Assembly: GCA_017477465.1 (NCBI GenBank)
Contig: JAFUVU010000044.1
Coordinates: forward strand, 1-49,096
Direction of reading: 5' to 3'
Length of the DNA stretch: 49,096 nucleotides
DNA from: Bacteroidales bacterium
Lineage (GTDB): Bacteria > Bacteroidota > Bacteroidia > Bacteroidales > UBA932
Shown here piece by piece: positions 31,724 through 39,498 of this stretch; the stretch's first letter is position 1, and each line of letters begins with the position of its first letter. A model generated the notes under the pieces. The model saw only the letters and a program-made list of their open reading frames with translations, was not told the origin of the DNA and ran no database searches. A program made the translations under genes and the position numbers.

Positions 31724-32830
31724 TCACCTGATTACCAGCCTGTGGATTCTCCGAGGGACGGAGACTAGGATCTCGTAGGGGATAGTGCCGAGAACTGTAG
31801 CAAGTTCACTGACCGTGGGGTCTTCTCCGAAAATTGTGACGGTGTCGCCGGCTTTGCAGGGGATGCCTGTAACGTCAATCATGCACATATCCATGCAAAT
31901 ATTGCCGATGGTGGGCGCCCTGTGACCGTTTACGGAGAAAGAAGCGGCCCCGCGCCCAAGATGGCGGTCAATTCCGTCTGCATAGCCCACAGGAATCGTA
32001 GCGATGACTGTGCCTTCCTTTGCATGTCCCCATCGGCCATAGCCTACTGTGTCTTCCGGGCCTAAAGTTTTTACCTGCAAGACTTTGCACTTTAGAGAAG
32101 CGACGGGTGAGAGCTTTTTGTCCGGCAAAGCGCTTATGCCGTAAACACCTATGCCCAGGCGCACCATGTCAAACTGGTACTGGGAAAAGCGCTCTATGCC
32201 TGCCGAGTTAAGGATGTGCCGCATCGGCATGTATCCTATGGCGTCTGCTATGGCTGCCGCATTGTCCCTGAACTGATGGATCTGGCCCAAGGTGAAATTG
32301 TCTTCGGCCGGGTCTTCCGCTACGCAGAGGTGCGAAAAAACGGCCTTGACTTTTACTTCCGGGGTGACTTTCAGATAATCCGTAAGTTCCTGCAACTCCT
32401 CTGTCATGAACCCCAGACGGTGCATGCCCGTGTCCAGCTTTATGTGGACGGGATAATCTTTGATGCCTTTTTCCCTAAGTACGGCTACCAGTTTTTTCAG
32501 GGAATACAGGTTGGGGATGCTGGGTTCCATGCGGGTCTCTATAATCTCCGGGTAGAAGTCTGTTCCCGCTGTCAGTACAAGAATTGGCAGGGAGATACCG
32601 TTACGGCGAAGTTCCAGACCTTCCACCGGATAGGCTACGGCCAGATAGTCCGCTCCTGCACGCTGCATCATTGCAGCGAATTCCACACCGCCGTGCCCGT
32701 ATGCATTGGCTTTCACCAGAACCAGCATTTTGGTCCTGGGATCCAGCAGGGAGCGGAAGTAGCGGTAATTGTCCGTTGCCGCTTTAAGGTTCAGTTCCAG
32801 ACGTGAGAAGTCGTCATTCAATTCGCGCAT
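31724..32830 (-). CDS. alr: Alanine racemase
   Basis: 368 residues. The PLP lysine is K40 in VLVKANAYGHG; LDTGMHRLGF, the catalytic Tyr region (VGYADGIDR), and GNICMDMCMIDVTG are typical. It converts L- to D-alanine for peptidoglycan. In many Bacteroidota, alanine racemase is the C-terminal part of a MurF fusion; here it stands alone. It has its own -7 box (32850-32857) 19 bases upstream. Confidence 0.96.
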   Translation of the reverse strand: MRELNDDFSRLELNLKAATDNYRYFRSLLDPRTKMLVLVKANAYGHGGVEFAAMMQRAGADYLAVAYPVEGLELRRNGISLPILVLTAGTDFYPEIIETRMEPSIPNLYSLKKLVAVLREKGIKDYPVHIKLDTGMHRLGFMTEELQELTDYLKVTPEVKVKAVFSHLCVAEDPAEDNFTLGQIHQFRDNAAAIADAIGYMPMRHILNSAGIERFSQYQFDMVRLGIGVYGISALPDKKLSPVASLKCKVLQVKTLGPEDTVGYGRWGHAKEGTVIATIPVGYADGIDRHLGRGAASFSVNGHRAPTIGNICMDMCMIDVTGIPCKAGDTVTIFGEDPTVSELATVLGTIPYEILVSVPRRIHRLVIR

Positions 32831-32849
32831 GCCATCTTGTTTGAGAGTA

Positions 32850-32857
32850 CAAAATTA
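32850..32857 (-). promoter_or_regulatory. -7 box for alr
   Basis: TAATTTTG on the minus strand, 19 bases before the start codon. Confidence 0.55.
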
Positions 32858-32890
32858 ACATTTCCCGCTGACATTTTTTCATAAAAAGTG

Positions 32891-32898
32891 TATTTTTG
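32891..32898 (+). promoter_or_regulatory. -7 box for the zinc metallopeptidase
   Basis: TATTTTTG, 56 bases before the ATG at 32955. The -33 element is only a T-run (32874-32879). Confidence 0.5.
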
Positions 32899-32954
32899 CA
32901 GAAAGGGCGCAGAATTTGCTGCCTGTCATGTCCGGTTTTTAAACTATAACGACT

Positions 32955-33632
32955 ATGTCCAGCACTTTAATTTGGATTATAATGATAGCGGTAATGGTCC
33001 TTAGCATGGTTATCCAGTCCATGCTCAAGAGCCGTTTCTCAAAGTATTCAGATGTCCCGGTGTCGATGACTGGGGCGGAAGTTGCAAGCCGTATGCTGCA
33101 AGCCCACGGCATCAGGGATGTAAAAATCGTTTCCATACCGGGCAAACTGTCCGACCATTATGACCCTACCACCAAAACCGTAAACCTTTCTGAAGAAGTT
33201 TATTACGGCAAATCAGTCGCGGCCGCTGCGGTAGCGGCTCACGAATGCGGGCATGTTGTTCAGCACGCAACGGGCTATGCCTGGCTTCAGATGCGCTCGG
33301 CACTTGTGCCGGTGGTATCATTCTCCAACAATATTGTCTCCTGGGTACTGCTGGCGGGTGTGGTGTTCATCAATATATTCCCCTCCCTAATCTGGATCGG
33401 CATAGCACTCTTCGCCCTTTCCACACTCTTCAGTTTCGTAACCCTTCCGGTAGAGATAAATGCCAGCTCCCGTGCAGTAAAATGGCTTGAAAATGCCGGC
33501 ATAGTAAGCTACGACACCAAAGACATGGCAGTGGACGCCCTCCGCTGGGCCGCCTACACCTACGTAATAGCCGCTATCGGCTCCCTCGCAACCCTCCTTT
33601 ACTACATCTCCCTGGCCAATAGGCGGAATTAG
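32955..33632 (+). CDS. Membrane zinc metallopeptidase (neutral protease 2-like)
   Basis: 225 residues. N-terminal membrane helix (5-24), then the metal site HECGH (96-100, in AAHECGHVVQHATGYAW), then about three more helices and SLPVEINASSRA-type context (TLPVEINASSRAVKWL). This is the PF04298 family of putative membrane zinc peptidases, widespread and poorly studied. It is monocistronic, with a bidirectional terminator behind it. Confidence 0.9.
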   Translation: MSSTLIWIIMIAVMVLSMVIQSMLKSRFSKYSDVPVSMTGAEVASRMLQAHGIRDVKIVSIPGKLSDHYDPTTKTVNLSEEVYYGKSVAAAAVAAHECGHVVQHATGYAWLQMRSALVPVVSFSNNIVSWVLLAGVVFINIFPSLIWIGIALFALSTLFSFVTLPVEINASSRAVKWLENAGIVSYDTKDMAVDALRWAAYTYVIAAIGSLATLLYYISLANRRN

Positions 33633-33667
33633 AAGCCTATTCCCTAATAGGCAATACGTACAAACAT

Positions 33668-33706
33668 AAAAAAGAGAGGCTCTTAATCGAGCTTCTCTCT
33701 TTTTTC
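33668..33706. terminator. Bidirectional terminator between the metallopeptidase and rng
   Basis: AAAAAAGAGAGGCTC and GAGCTTCTCTCTTTTTT form a 10-pair stem with one G-T pair and a 6-base loop. The stem is flanked by A and T runs, so it can work on both strands. It includes the rng stop codon. Confidence 0.85.
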
Positions 33707-35248
33707 ATTCAGCATTTCATTTTGCAGGACTGTGAAATCCGTCACTTCTTGCAGTTCAATCTTCACCTTGTAGCGTTTGCGCCACTTGGAAATGAAGGAG
33801 TTGAACAGACCTCGCTTCAGGTACGCACCCAGGATTGGACTTGTACGGAGGATGATTGAGCGGACCCCTTTTTCTATGGAGTAGAAGGCTATTTTGCGTT
33901 CTATCTCCTCGTCTATCACTACGCTGGAGTGAATCTTCCCGGTGCCGTGGCAGACGGGACATTGCTCAGACGTGTTGATTTCCGTTACCGGCCTTATCCG
34001 CTGCCGGGTTATCTGCATAAGCCCGAACTTGGTAAGCGGCAGCACGTTGTGCTTGGCTCTGTCGGCCTCCATCAGCTCCTGCATATATTTGAAGAGGGCA
34101 TTTTTGTGCTCGTTGGATTCCATGTCTATGAAGTCCACTATCACTATGCCGCCCATATCGCGGAGCCTTAGTTGCCGTGCAATTTCTTCTGCGGCTATCT
34201 TGTTCACCTCGAAGGAGTTTTCCTCCTGATCCGAGGTTTTTGTGCGGATGCCGCTGTTCACGTCTATAACGTTCAGCGCTTCGGTGGTTTCGATTACCAG
34301 ATATGCGCCCTGCCGCATTGGAACCACTTTTCCGAAGGAGCCCTTGATCTGACGGGTGACCTCGAAATGGTCGTAGATCGGTTGCTTGCCTTCGTACAGG
34401 TGGACGATTTTCTCTTGTTCCGGAGAGATTAGCGAGACATACTTCCTGGCCTCATCGGCCACTCTTTCGTCGTTGATCCAGATGTTGGAGAACGAGTCGT
34501 TGAGGAGGTCCCTCAGGACTGTGGTTGTCTTGCTGTATTCCGTAAAGAGCAGCTGGACGTTCTTGTTTTTGGCAATCTTTTCCCAGGAGCTTTCCCATTT
34601 CTGGATTAGTGACTCGGTTTCTCCGACAAGCGTGGCTGCGTTTTTACCTTCGGCCGCTGTGCGGATAATTGCCCCGTAGTTCTTAGGGAGGATGCTCCTG
34701 ACCAGTGTCTCAAGTCTACGTTTCTCTTCCTTCGAGGCTATCTTCTGGGAGATGGACACCTTTTCGGCGAAGGGGAGAAGCACGATATTTCGTCCTGCCA
34801 ATGAAATTTCCGCAGTCAGTCGCGATCCCTTGGTGGAGATGGGCTCTTTGACAATCTGGGCCACAATCATCTGTCCGGGGCGGAGATATTCCTCAATTCT
34901 TCCTTCTTTGGGAAGAGCCTGGCCGATTTTGATTCTCGAGTACAGGTCTTTGAGGTTGGTGTTTGAGTTGGACTCCCGTACGAACTGGTCGAAAGCGGGG
35001 AAGTACAGTCCCAGGTCCAGATAATGGATGAAGGCCTCTTTTTTGTCGCCGATGTCCACAAAGGCAGCATTGAGATTGGGGAGCAGCTTTTTCACCTTTC
35101 CCAGGTGTACGTCTCCCACTGTGTACTTGTTCCCAGTGCTGGACTCCGTGTTGTACTCTATCAGCCGATGGTTTTCCATCAAGGCGATATGTACTTCCGT
35201 TGATGTTACGTCAACAATCAGGTCCTTGTCCGGTTTCTCAGACTCCAT
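33683..35248 (-). CDS. rng: Ribonuclease E/G family protein
   Basis: 521 residues, RNase G size. S1 domain near 38-130 (YTVGDVHLGKVKKLLPNLNAAFVDIG, split here as a motif only), then the catalytic part with ALNVIDVNSG and GGIVIVDFIDMES carrying the metal-binding aspartates, and the zinc-link CPVCHGTGK. It processes rRNA and degrades mRNA. It lacks the long RNase E scaffold tail. An inverted repeat (35274-35306) separates it from the upstream small basic protein. Confidence 0.95.
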   Translation of the reverse strand: MESEKPDKDLIVDVTSTEVHIALMENHRLIEYNTESSTGNKYTVGDVHLGKVKKLLPNLNAAFVDIGDKKEAFIHYLDLGLYFPAFDQFVRESNSNTNLKDLYSRIKIGQALPKEGRIEEYLRPGQMIVAQIVKEPISTKGSRLTAEISLAGRNIVLLPFAEKVSISQKIASKEEKRRLETLVRSILPKNYGAIIRTAAEGKNAATLVGETESLIQKWESSWEKIAKNKNVQLLFTEYSKTTTVLRDLLNDSFSNIWINDERVADEARKYVSLISPEQEKIVHLYEGKQPIYDHFEVTRQIKGSFGKVVPMRQGAYLVIETTEALNVIDVNSGIRTKTSDQEENSFEVNKIAAEEIARQLRLRDMGGIVIVDFIDMESNEHKNALFKYMQELMEADRAKHNVLPLTKFGLMQITRQRIRPVTEINTSEQCPVCHGTGKIHSSVVIDEEIERKIAFYSIEKGVRSIILRTSPILGAYLKRGLFNSFISKWRKRYKVKIELQEVTDFTVLQNEMLNEKREKLD

Positions 35249-35273
35249 TTGGAAATTTACATTTGGATAGAAT

Positions 35274-35306
35274 AAAGGGCCCGCGAATCCCTCCGTGAGG
35301 CCCTTT
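35274..35306 (-). terminator. Inverted repeat between the small basic protein gene and rng
   Basis: AAAGGGCC (35274-35281) and GGCCCTTT (35299-35306) are perfect 8-base arms. On the minus strand the second arm ends TTTATTC, a weak T-run. It may end or attenuate the HU/basic-protein transcript before rng. Confidence 0.6.
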
Positions 35307-35321
35307 CAATTGGAAGAAGAC

Positions 35322-35411
35322 TTACTTCTTCTTGTGGCGATTCTTGCGCAAGCGCTTTTTACGCTTGTGCGTAGCCATCTTATGTCTTTTTCTCTTTTTA
35401 CCGCTAGGCAT
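35322..35411 (-). CDS. 29-residue basic protein, AURKAIP1/COX24-domain type
   Basis: The minus strand encodes MPSGKKRKRHKMATHKRK, then KRLRKNRHKKK and a stop. Two thirds of the residues are Lys, Arg or His. This matches the tiny, highly conserved Bacteroidota protein annotated as AURKAIP1/COX24 domain-containing, related to the mitochondrial ribosomal protein mS38. Its position next to HU and its composition support a ribosome-bound role, which is inference. It starts 21 bases after the HU stop. Confidence 0.88.
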   Translation of the reverse strand: MPSGKKRKRHKMATHKRKKRLRKNRHKKK

Positions 35412-35432
35412 AGCTAATTATTTGTTAATGGG

Positions 35433-35711
35433 TTATTTCTCCTTGACGGCATTGACGAAGGTCTTGGCCGGTTTGAAAGCCGGGATGTCGTGGGCCGGAA
35501 TGGTCATAGTGGTTTTGCGGGTGATATTGCGGGCTGCTTTCTGAGCGCGATGCTTGATGATGAAGCTGCCGAAGCCGCGCATATAAACAGGTTCGCCGGC
35601 TACCAGGGAGCCTTTAACCACATTGGTGAATTCTTCAATTACGGCCAGTACCTGAGCCTTTTCAATTCCGGTAGTCTTTGCTACTTCGTTTACAATCTCT
35701 GCCTTAGTCAT
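35433..35711 (-). CDS. HU-family DNA-binding protein
   Basis: 92 residues. MTKAEIVNEVAKTTGIEK, then GEPVYMRGFGSFIIKHRAQKAARN and the beta-arm KTTMTIPAHDIPAFKPAK are the standard HU/IHF layout. It bends and compacts DNA. The promoter at 35760-35790 is very good, and the small basic protein gene follows. Confidence 0.96.
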   Translation of the reverse strand: MTKAEIVNEVAKTTGIEKAQVLAVIEEFTNVVKGSLVAGEPVYMRGFGSFIIKHRAQKAARNITRKTTMTIPAHDIPAFKPAKTFVNAVKEK

Positions 35712-35759
35712 GGTTTTTATAGTTTTATTAGTTTGATTTTCACTAACGGAAAATCAGCG

Positions 35760-35790
35760 CAAAAATAGACTTAATTTTTGAGAATTCAAA
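35760..35790 (-). promoter_or_regulatory. Promoter for HU
   Basis: Minus strand: TTTG (35787-35790), exactly 19 bases, TATTTTTG (35760-35767). The leader to the ATG at 35711 is about 45 bases. Confidence 0.72.
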
Positions 35791-35882
35791 ATGTTATGTG
35801 GAAAAAAATGCCTTTTTCGCAACTTGGCACGGAGATTGACAATATAGTGGGCTGGGGCAATGTACCCCTATTTCATGACAAA

Positions 35883-38297
35883 ATGTCAGCATATATGAAA
35901 AATCTAAGCGAATTCTCCGCTCCCGCGGGAGTAGAAGTAAACATAATGCCGGTTATTGGAGAGGCCTCGTCGTTAAAAGTGGACACATCCTCCCTGCCGC
36001 CCGTAATTCCCGTTCTGGCACTGCGCAACGCGGTGATTTTCCCCGGAACCGTATTTCCCGTTACAGTGGGCAGGGAAAAATCCATAAAACTGGTCTCAGA
36101 AGCAGAGGAAGGCGACGGCTGGCTCGCCGCAATTCCCCAGATGGACATCTCCATAGAAGAGCCCCGGGAATCGGACCTGTGCCAGTTCGGCACGGTGTGC
36201 AAGCTTATCAAGACTCTGGAAATGCCGGACGGCACCGTCACAGCCATCCTTCAGGGTTCCCAGCTTGCCCAGCTGGACAGCGTCGTAACATACGAGCCTT
36301 ATATTAAAGCGCGCGTGCGTTACCTCGAAGAAAACGTCCCGCAGGATGCCGACGAAAGGGAGCTTCGCGTTCTGGGAGACAGCCTCAAGGACAAGGCCGC
36401 CCTCATCGTCAAATCTTCATCCTTCGCCCCGAAGGAAGCCATCGGCGCTCTTCGGAGTATCGACAATTTCCACTTCCTGGTCAACTTCATCGCAACTACC
36501 ATAGAAGTGGAGAACTTCCAGGAGAGAACCCAGCTGCTGGGCATTACCGATATCCATGAACGCGCCCTCGCCCTTCTGAAAGTGCTTGACACTCAAACCC
36601 AGCTCCTGCAAATAAAGCAGGAAATAAACCAGAAGGTCAAGACCGACATCGACCAGCAGCAAAGAGAGTATTACCTCAACAATCAGCTGCGCACAATCCA
36701 GGAAGAACTGGGCATGGACGAAGGCGAAGAGTTCGAGAAAATGAGAAGAAGGGCCGATGAGAAAAAGTGGTCCAAGGAAGTGCGTGCCATCTTCGACAAA
36801 GAGATGGCAAGGCTGGAAAAGTACAACCCGTCATCGCCCGATTACAGCATCCAGTTCGCTTACATACAGTTCATGCTGGATCTTCCCTGGGGAGAGATGT
36901 CAGACGACAATCTGGACCTGCAGCATGCGCAGGAGGTGCTGGACGAAGACCACTTCGGCCTTGATACGGTCAAGGACCGCATTATCGAATATCTGGCCGT
37001 TCTCAAGCTCAAGGGCAACATGCGCTCCCCTATCCTGTGCCTGTGGGGGCCTCCCGGTGTCGGCAAAACTTCCCTGGGCAAGTCCGTAGCGCGGGCTTTG
37101 GGACGTAAATATATCCGCATCTCCCTTGGCGGCATGCACGACGAGGCAGAAATCCGCGGACACCGCAAAACATACGTAGGCGCCCTTCCGGGCCGCATCC
37201 TGAACGGAATCCAGCGCGCAGGAACCTCCAACCCGGTAATCGTCCTGGACGAGATTGACAAACTCTCTTCCGACTTCAAAGGCGACCCTTCCAGCGCCCT
37301 CCTCGAAGCCCTGGACCCGGAGCAGAACACTACGTTCCACGACAACTATCTTGACATAGACTACGACCTGTCAAACGTCCTGTTCATCACCACCGCCAAC
37401 GGCATCGGCAGCATCCAGCCCGCTCTGAAAGACCGCATGGAAATGATCAACGTCAGCGGTTACCTGGCGGAAGAGAAACTCCAGATTGCCCATAAGTATC
37501 TGGTTCCCAAGCAGCTCACCGAACATGGCCTGAAGGCCGATGAGCTTTCAATCTCCGACGGAGCCTTGCAGGAAATAATCGACAAATACACCCACGAATC
37601 GGGCGTCCGCGGACTTGAGAAACAAATTGCCAAGATTGCCCGCGTCACCGCGAAGAAAATGGCTCTTGAGCAGGAGTTTCCCCGCATCATCGGCCCTGAA
37701 CACCTGAAGGAGTATCTGGGACTGCCCACCGCTTTTCACGACGATGTGGCCGGAAATGAGGGCGTAGGCGTTGTTACCGGCCTTGCCTGGACGGAGATGG
37801 GCGGCGAAATCCTGTTCGTCGAGAGCCAGGTTTCCGCCGGAAAAGGCAACCTCTCCATGACCGGAAACCTTGGCGACGTAATGAAAGAAAGCGCCCAGAT
37901 AGCCTGGCAATACATCAAAGCTCACCCCGAGCTGGCCAAAATGACCACCGAAGAGTTCATGGGGAGGGACATCCACATCCACGTACCCGAGGGCGCGGTC
38001 CCCAAAGACGGTCCGTCGGCCGGTATAACCATGGTGTCGTCTATGGTCAGCGCACTTCGCGGACAGCCGCTCAAGAGCGGCATAGCGATGACCGGAGAAA
38101 TGACGCTCCGAGGCCGCGTACTGCCGGTAGGAGGCATCAAGGAAAAGATCCTGGCGGCCAAACGCGCCGGTGTACACACCATAGTCATTTCGGAAGAAAA
38201 CCGAAAAGATGTGGAAGATATCAAGGAAATTTACATAAAAGGTCTTATCTTTGTCTATGTGAAGACCATTCAGGATGTTATTGACTTCATCTTCTGA
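35883..38297 (+). CDS. lon: ATP-dependent protease Lon
   Basis: 804 residues from the ATG at 35883. N-terminal substrate-binding domain (VIPVLALRNAVIFPGTVFPVTV), AAA+ domain with Walker A GPPGVGKTS (near residue 389) and the Walker B region VIVLDEIDKLSSD, and the C-terminal serine-lysine protease with PKDGPSAGITM (Ser near 710) and GGIKEKILAAKRAG. It degrades misfolded and regulatory proteins. The open frame extends upstream to a TTG at 35778, with ATGs at 35796, 35808 and 35895 as other choices. The extension is not Lon-like, so 35883 or 35895 is preferred. Confidence 0.95.
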   Translation: MSAYMKNLSEFSAPAGVEVNIMPVIGEASSLKVDTSSLPPVIPVLALRNAVIFPGTVFPVTVGREKSIKLVSEAEEGDGWLAAIPQMDISIEEPRESDLCQFGTVCKLIKTLEMPDGTVTAILQGSQLAQLDSVVTYEPYIKARVRYLEENVPQDADERELRVLGDSLKDKAALIVKSSSFAPKEAIGALRSIDNFHFLVNFIATTIEVENFQERTQLLGITDIHERALALLKVLDTQTQLLQIKQEINQKVKTDIDQQQREYYLNNQLRTIQEELGMDEGEEFEKMRRRADEKKWSKEVRAIFDKEMARLEKYNPSSPDYSIQFAYIQFMLDLPWGEMSDDNLDLQHAQEVLDEDHFGLDTVKDRIIEYLAVLKLKGNMRSPILCLWGPPGVGKTSLGKSVARALGRKYIRISLGGMHDEAEIRGHRKTYVGALPGRILNGIQRAGTSNPVIVLDEIDKLSSDFKGDPSSALLEALDPEQNTTFHDNYLDIDYDLSNVLFITTANGIGSIQPALKDRMEMINVSGYLAEEKLQIAHKYLVPKQLTEHGLKADELSISDGALQEIIDKYTHESGVRGLEKQIAKIARVTAKKMALEQEFPRIIGPEHLKEYLGLPTAFHDDVAGNEGVGVVTGLAWTEMGGEILFVESQVSAGKGNLSMTGNLGDVMKESAQIAWQYIKAHPELAKMTTEEFMGRDIHIHVPEGAVPKDGPSAGITMVSSMVSALRGQPLKSGIAMTGEMTLRGRVLPVGGIKEKILAAKRAGVHTIVISEENRKDVEDIKEIYIKGLIFVYVKTIQDVIDFIF

Positions 38298-38305
38298 ATG
38301 CCCGT

Positions 38306-38366
38306 AGATGCCCGGTCAAGCCGGGCATGACAAAAAAACCGTCATTACCGGCTTGACCGGTAATCT
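38306..38366. repeat. Two palindromic elements in opposite orientation between lon and ung
   Basis: 38306-38331 reads AGATGCCCGGTCAAGCCGGG then CATGAC. 38341-38366 is the same kind of element reversed (GTCATTACCGG, CTTGA loop, CCGGTAATCT). Stems are perfect in both, with different stem bases. An A-run (38332-38338) lies between them, so the pair may also end lon transcription. Confidence 0.85.
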
Positions 38367-38368
38367 GT

Positions 38369-39043
38369 ATGGATATGGATGTAAAGATAGAACAAAGCTG
38401 GAAAAACGCACTGTCGGCGGAATTCGAAAAGCCCTATTTCGCCTCGATGGTGCGCTTCCTGCATCAGGAAAAAGCCTCAGGCAAAGTTATTTATCCTCCT
38501 GGCAGCCAGATTTTCCGAGCCTTCGACCTCACCCCGGTTGACAAGGTAAAAGTAGTCATCCTGGGGCAGGATCCATACCACGGACCAGGCCAGGCGATGG
38601 GTCTTAGTTTTTCCGTCCCCAACGGCGTTCCCGCACCGCCTTCCCTGCGCAATATCTTCAAGGAGATAGAGTCGGATCTTGGCATCCGCATGAGCGGCAG
38701 CCCAAACCTGGAGAATTGGGCCAGGCAGGGCGTGCTTCTCCTAAACAGCGTGCTGACAGTGCTTGCGGGGCAGCCCACTTCACACGGAGCAATCGGCTGG
38801 CAGCAGTTCACCGACGCCGTAATCAGCTATCTGTCAGAAAACTGCAGCGGCATCGTATTCCTCCTGTGGGGCAATTTCGCAAGACAGAAAGCAGCACTCA
38901 TAGACCCGTCCCGCCACCATATCCTTACGGCAGCTCACCCCTCCCCGCTTGCGCGCGGCGCATTCTTCGGCTGCCGCCATTTTTCAAAAACCAACCAAAT
39001 CCTAATATCCGAGGGTAAAACCCCAATTGATTGGCAGTTATGA
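38369..39043 (+). CDS. ung: Uracil-DNA glycosylase (family 1)
   Basis: 224 residues. The water-activating motif GQDPYHGPGQA (Asp68) and the DNA-intercalation motif HPSPLARGAFFG are both clear, along with LLLNSVLTV. It removes uracil from DNA. The ATG is 2 bases after a palindromic element; ATG at codon 3 is an alternative. Its stop overlaps the coaD start (ATGA). Confidence 0.96.
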   Translation: MDMDVKIEQSWKNALSAEFEKPYFASMVRFLHQEKASGKVIYPPGSQIFRAFDLTPVDKVKVVILGQDPYHGPGQAMGLSFSVPNGVPAPPSLRNIFKEIESDLGIRMSGSPNLENWARQGVLLLNSVLTVLAGQPTSHGAIGWQQFTDAVISYLSENCSGIVFLLWGNFARQKAALIDPSRHHILTAAHPSPLARGAFFGCRHFSKTNQILISEGKTPIDWQL

Positions 39044-39498
39044 AACGTATCGCACTTTTCCCGGGCTCATTCGATCCCTTTACCGCCGGCCACCTGAATA
39101 TACTCAAACGCTCGCTGACCATGTTCGACGAGGTCGTAGTAGCCGTCGGTATCAACCAGGACAAACGCGGCTTCTTTGACATGGATAAACGCCTCAGTAT
39201 CATCCGCCAGGCCACTGAGGGGATAGACGGTGTGTCAGTAATACAATACGACAACCTTACCATAGACACCTGCCGCGAACTTGGAATCAAGCATATAGTC
39301 CGCGGCGTGCGCAACATGATAGACTTCGAGACCGAGCGTTCAATTGCCGATGCCAACCGCCGCCTCGCCCCGGAAATCGAGACCATCATCATCCCCACGG
39401 CGCAGGAATTCGCCCACATCTCCTCATCGGCAGTGAGGGACATCCTCAAGCATGGCGGTGATTATTCGGCATTTATACCCGAAGGAGTAGAATTATGA
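39040..39498 (+). CDS. coaD: Phosphopantetheine adenylyltransferase
   Basis: 152 residues from the ATG at 39040. RIALFPGSFDPFTAGHLNIL holds the nucleotidyl-transferase TxGH motif, and the ISSSAVRDIL motif is near the end. It forms dephospho-CoA from 4'-phosphopantetheine and ATP. Overlaps ung by 4 bases and the next gene by 4 bases, so translation of the three is probably coupled. Confidence 0.97.
   Translation: MKRIALFPGSFDPFTAGHLNILKRSLTMFDEVVVAVGINQDKRGFFDMDKRLSIIRQATEGIDGVSVIQYDNLTIDTCRELGIKHIVRGVRNMIDFETERSIADANRRLAPEIETIIIPTAQEFAHISSSAVRDILKHGGDYSAFIPEGVEL

Noticed and set aside
35778-35882. Lon starting at the TTG at 35778
   Set aside because: The extra residues do not resemble Lon, and the region overlaps the divergent HU promoter; kept only as an alternative start.
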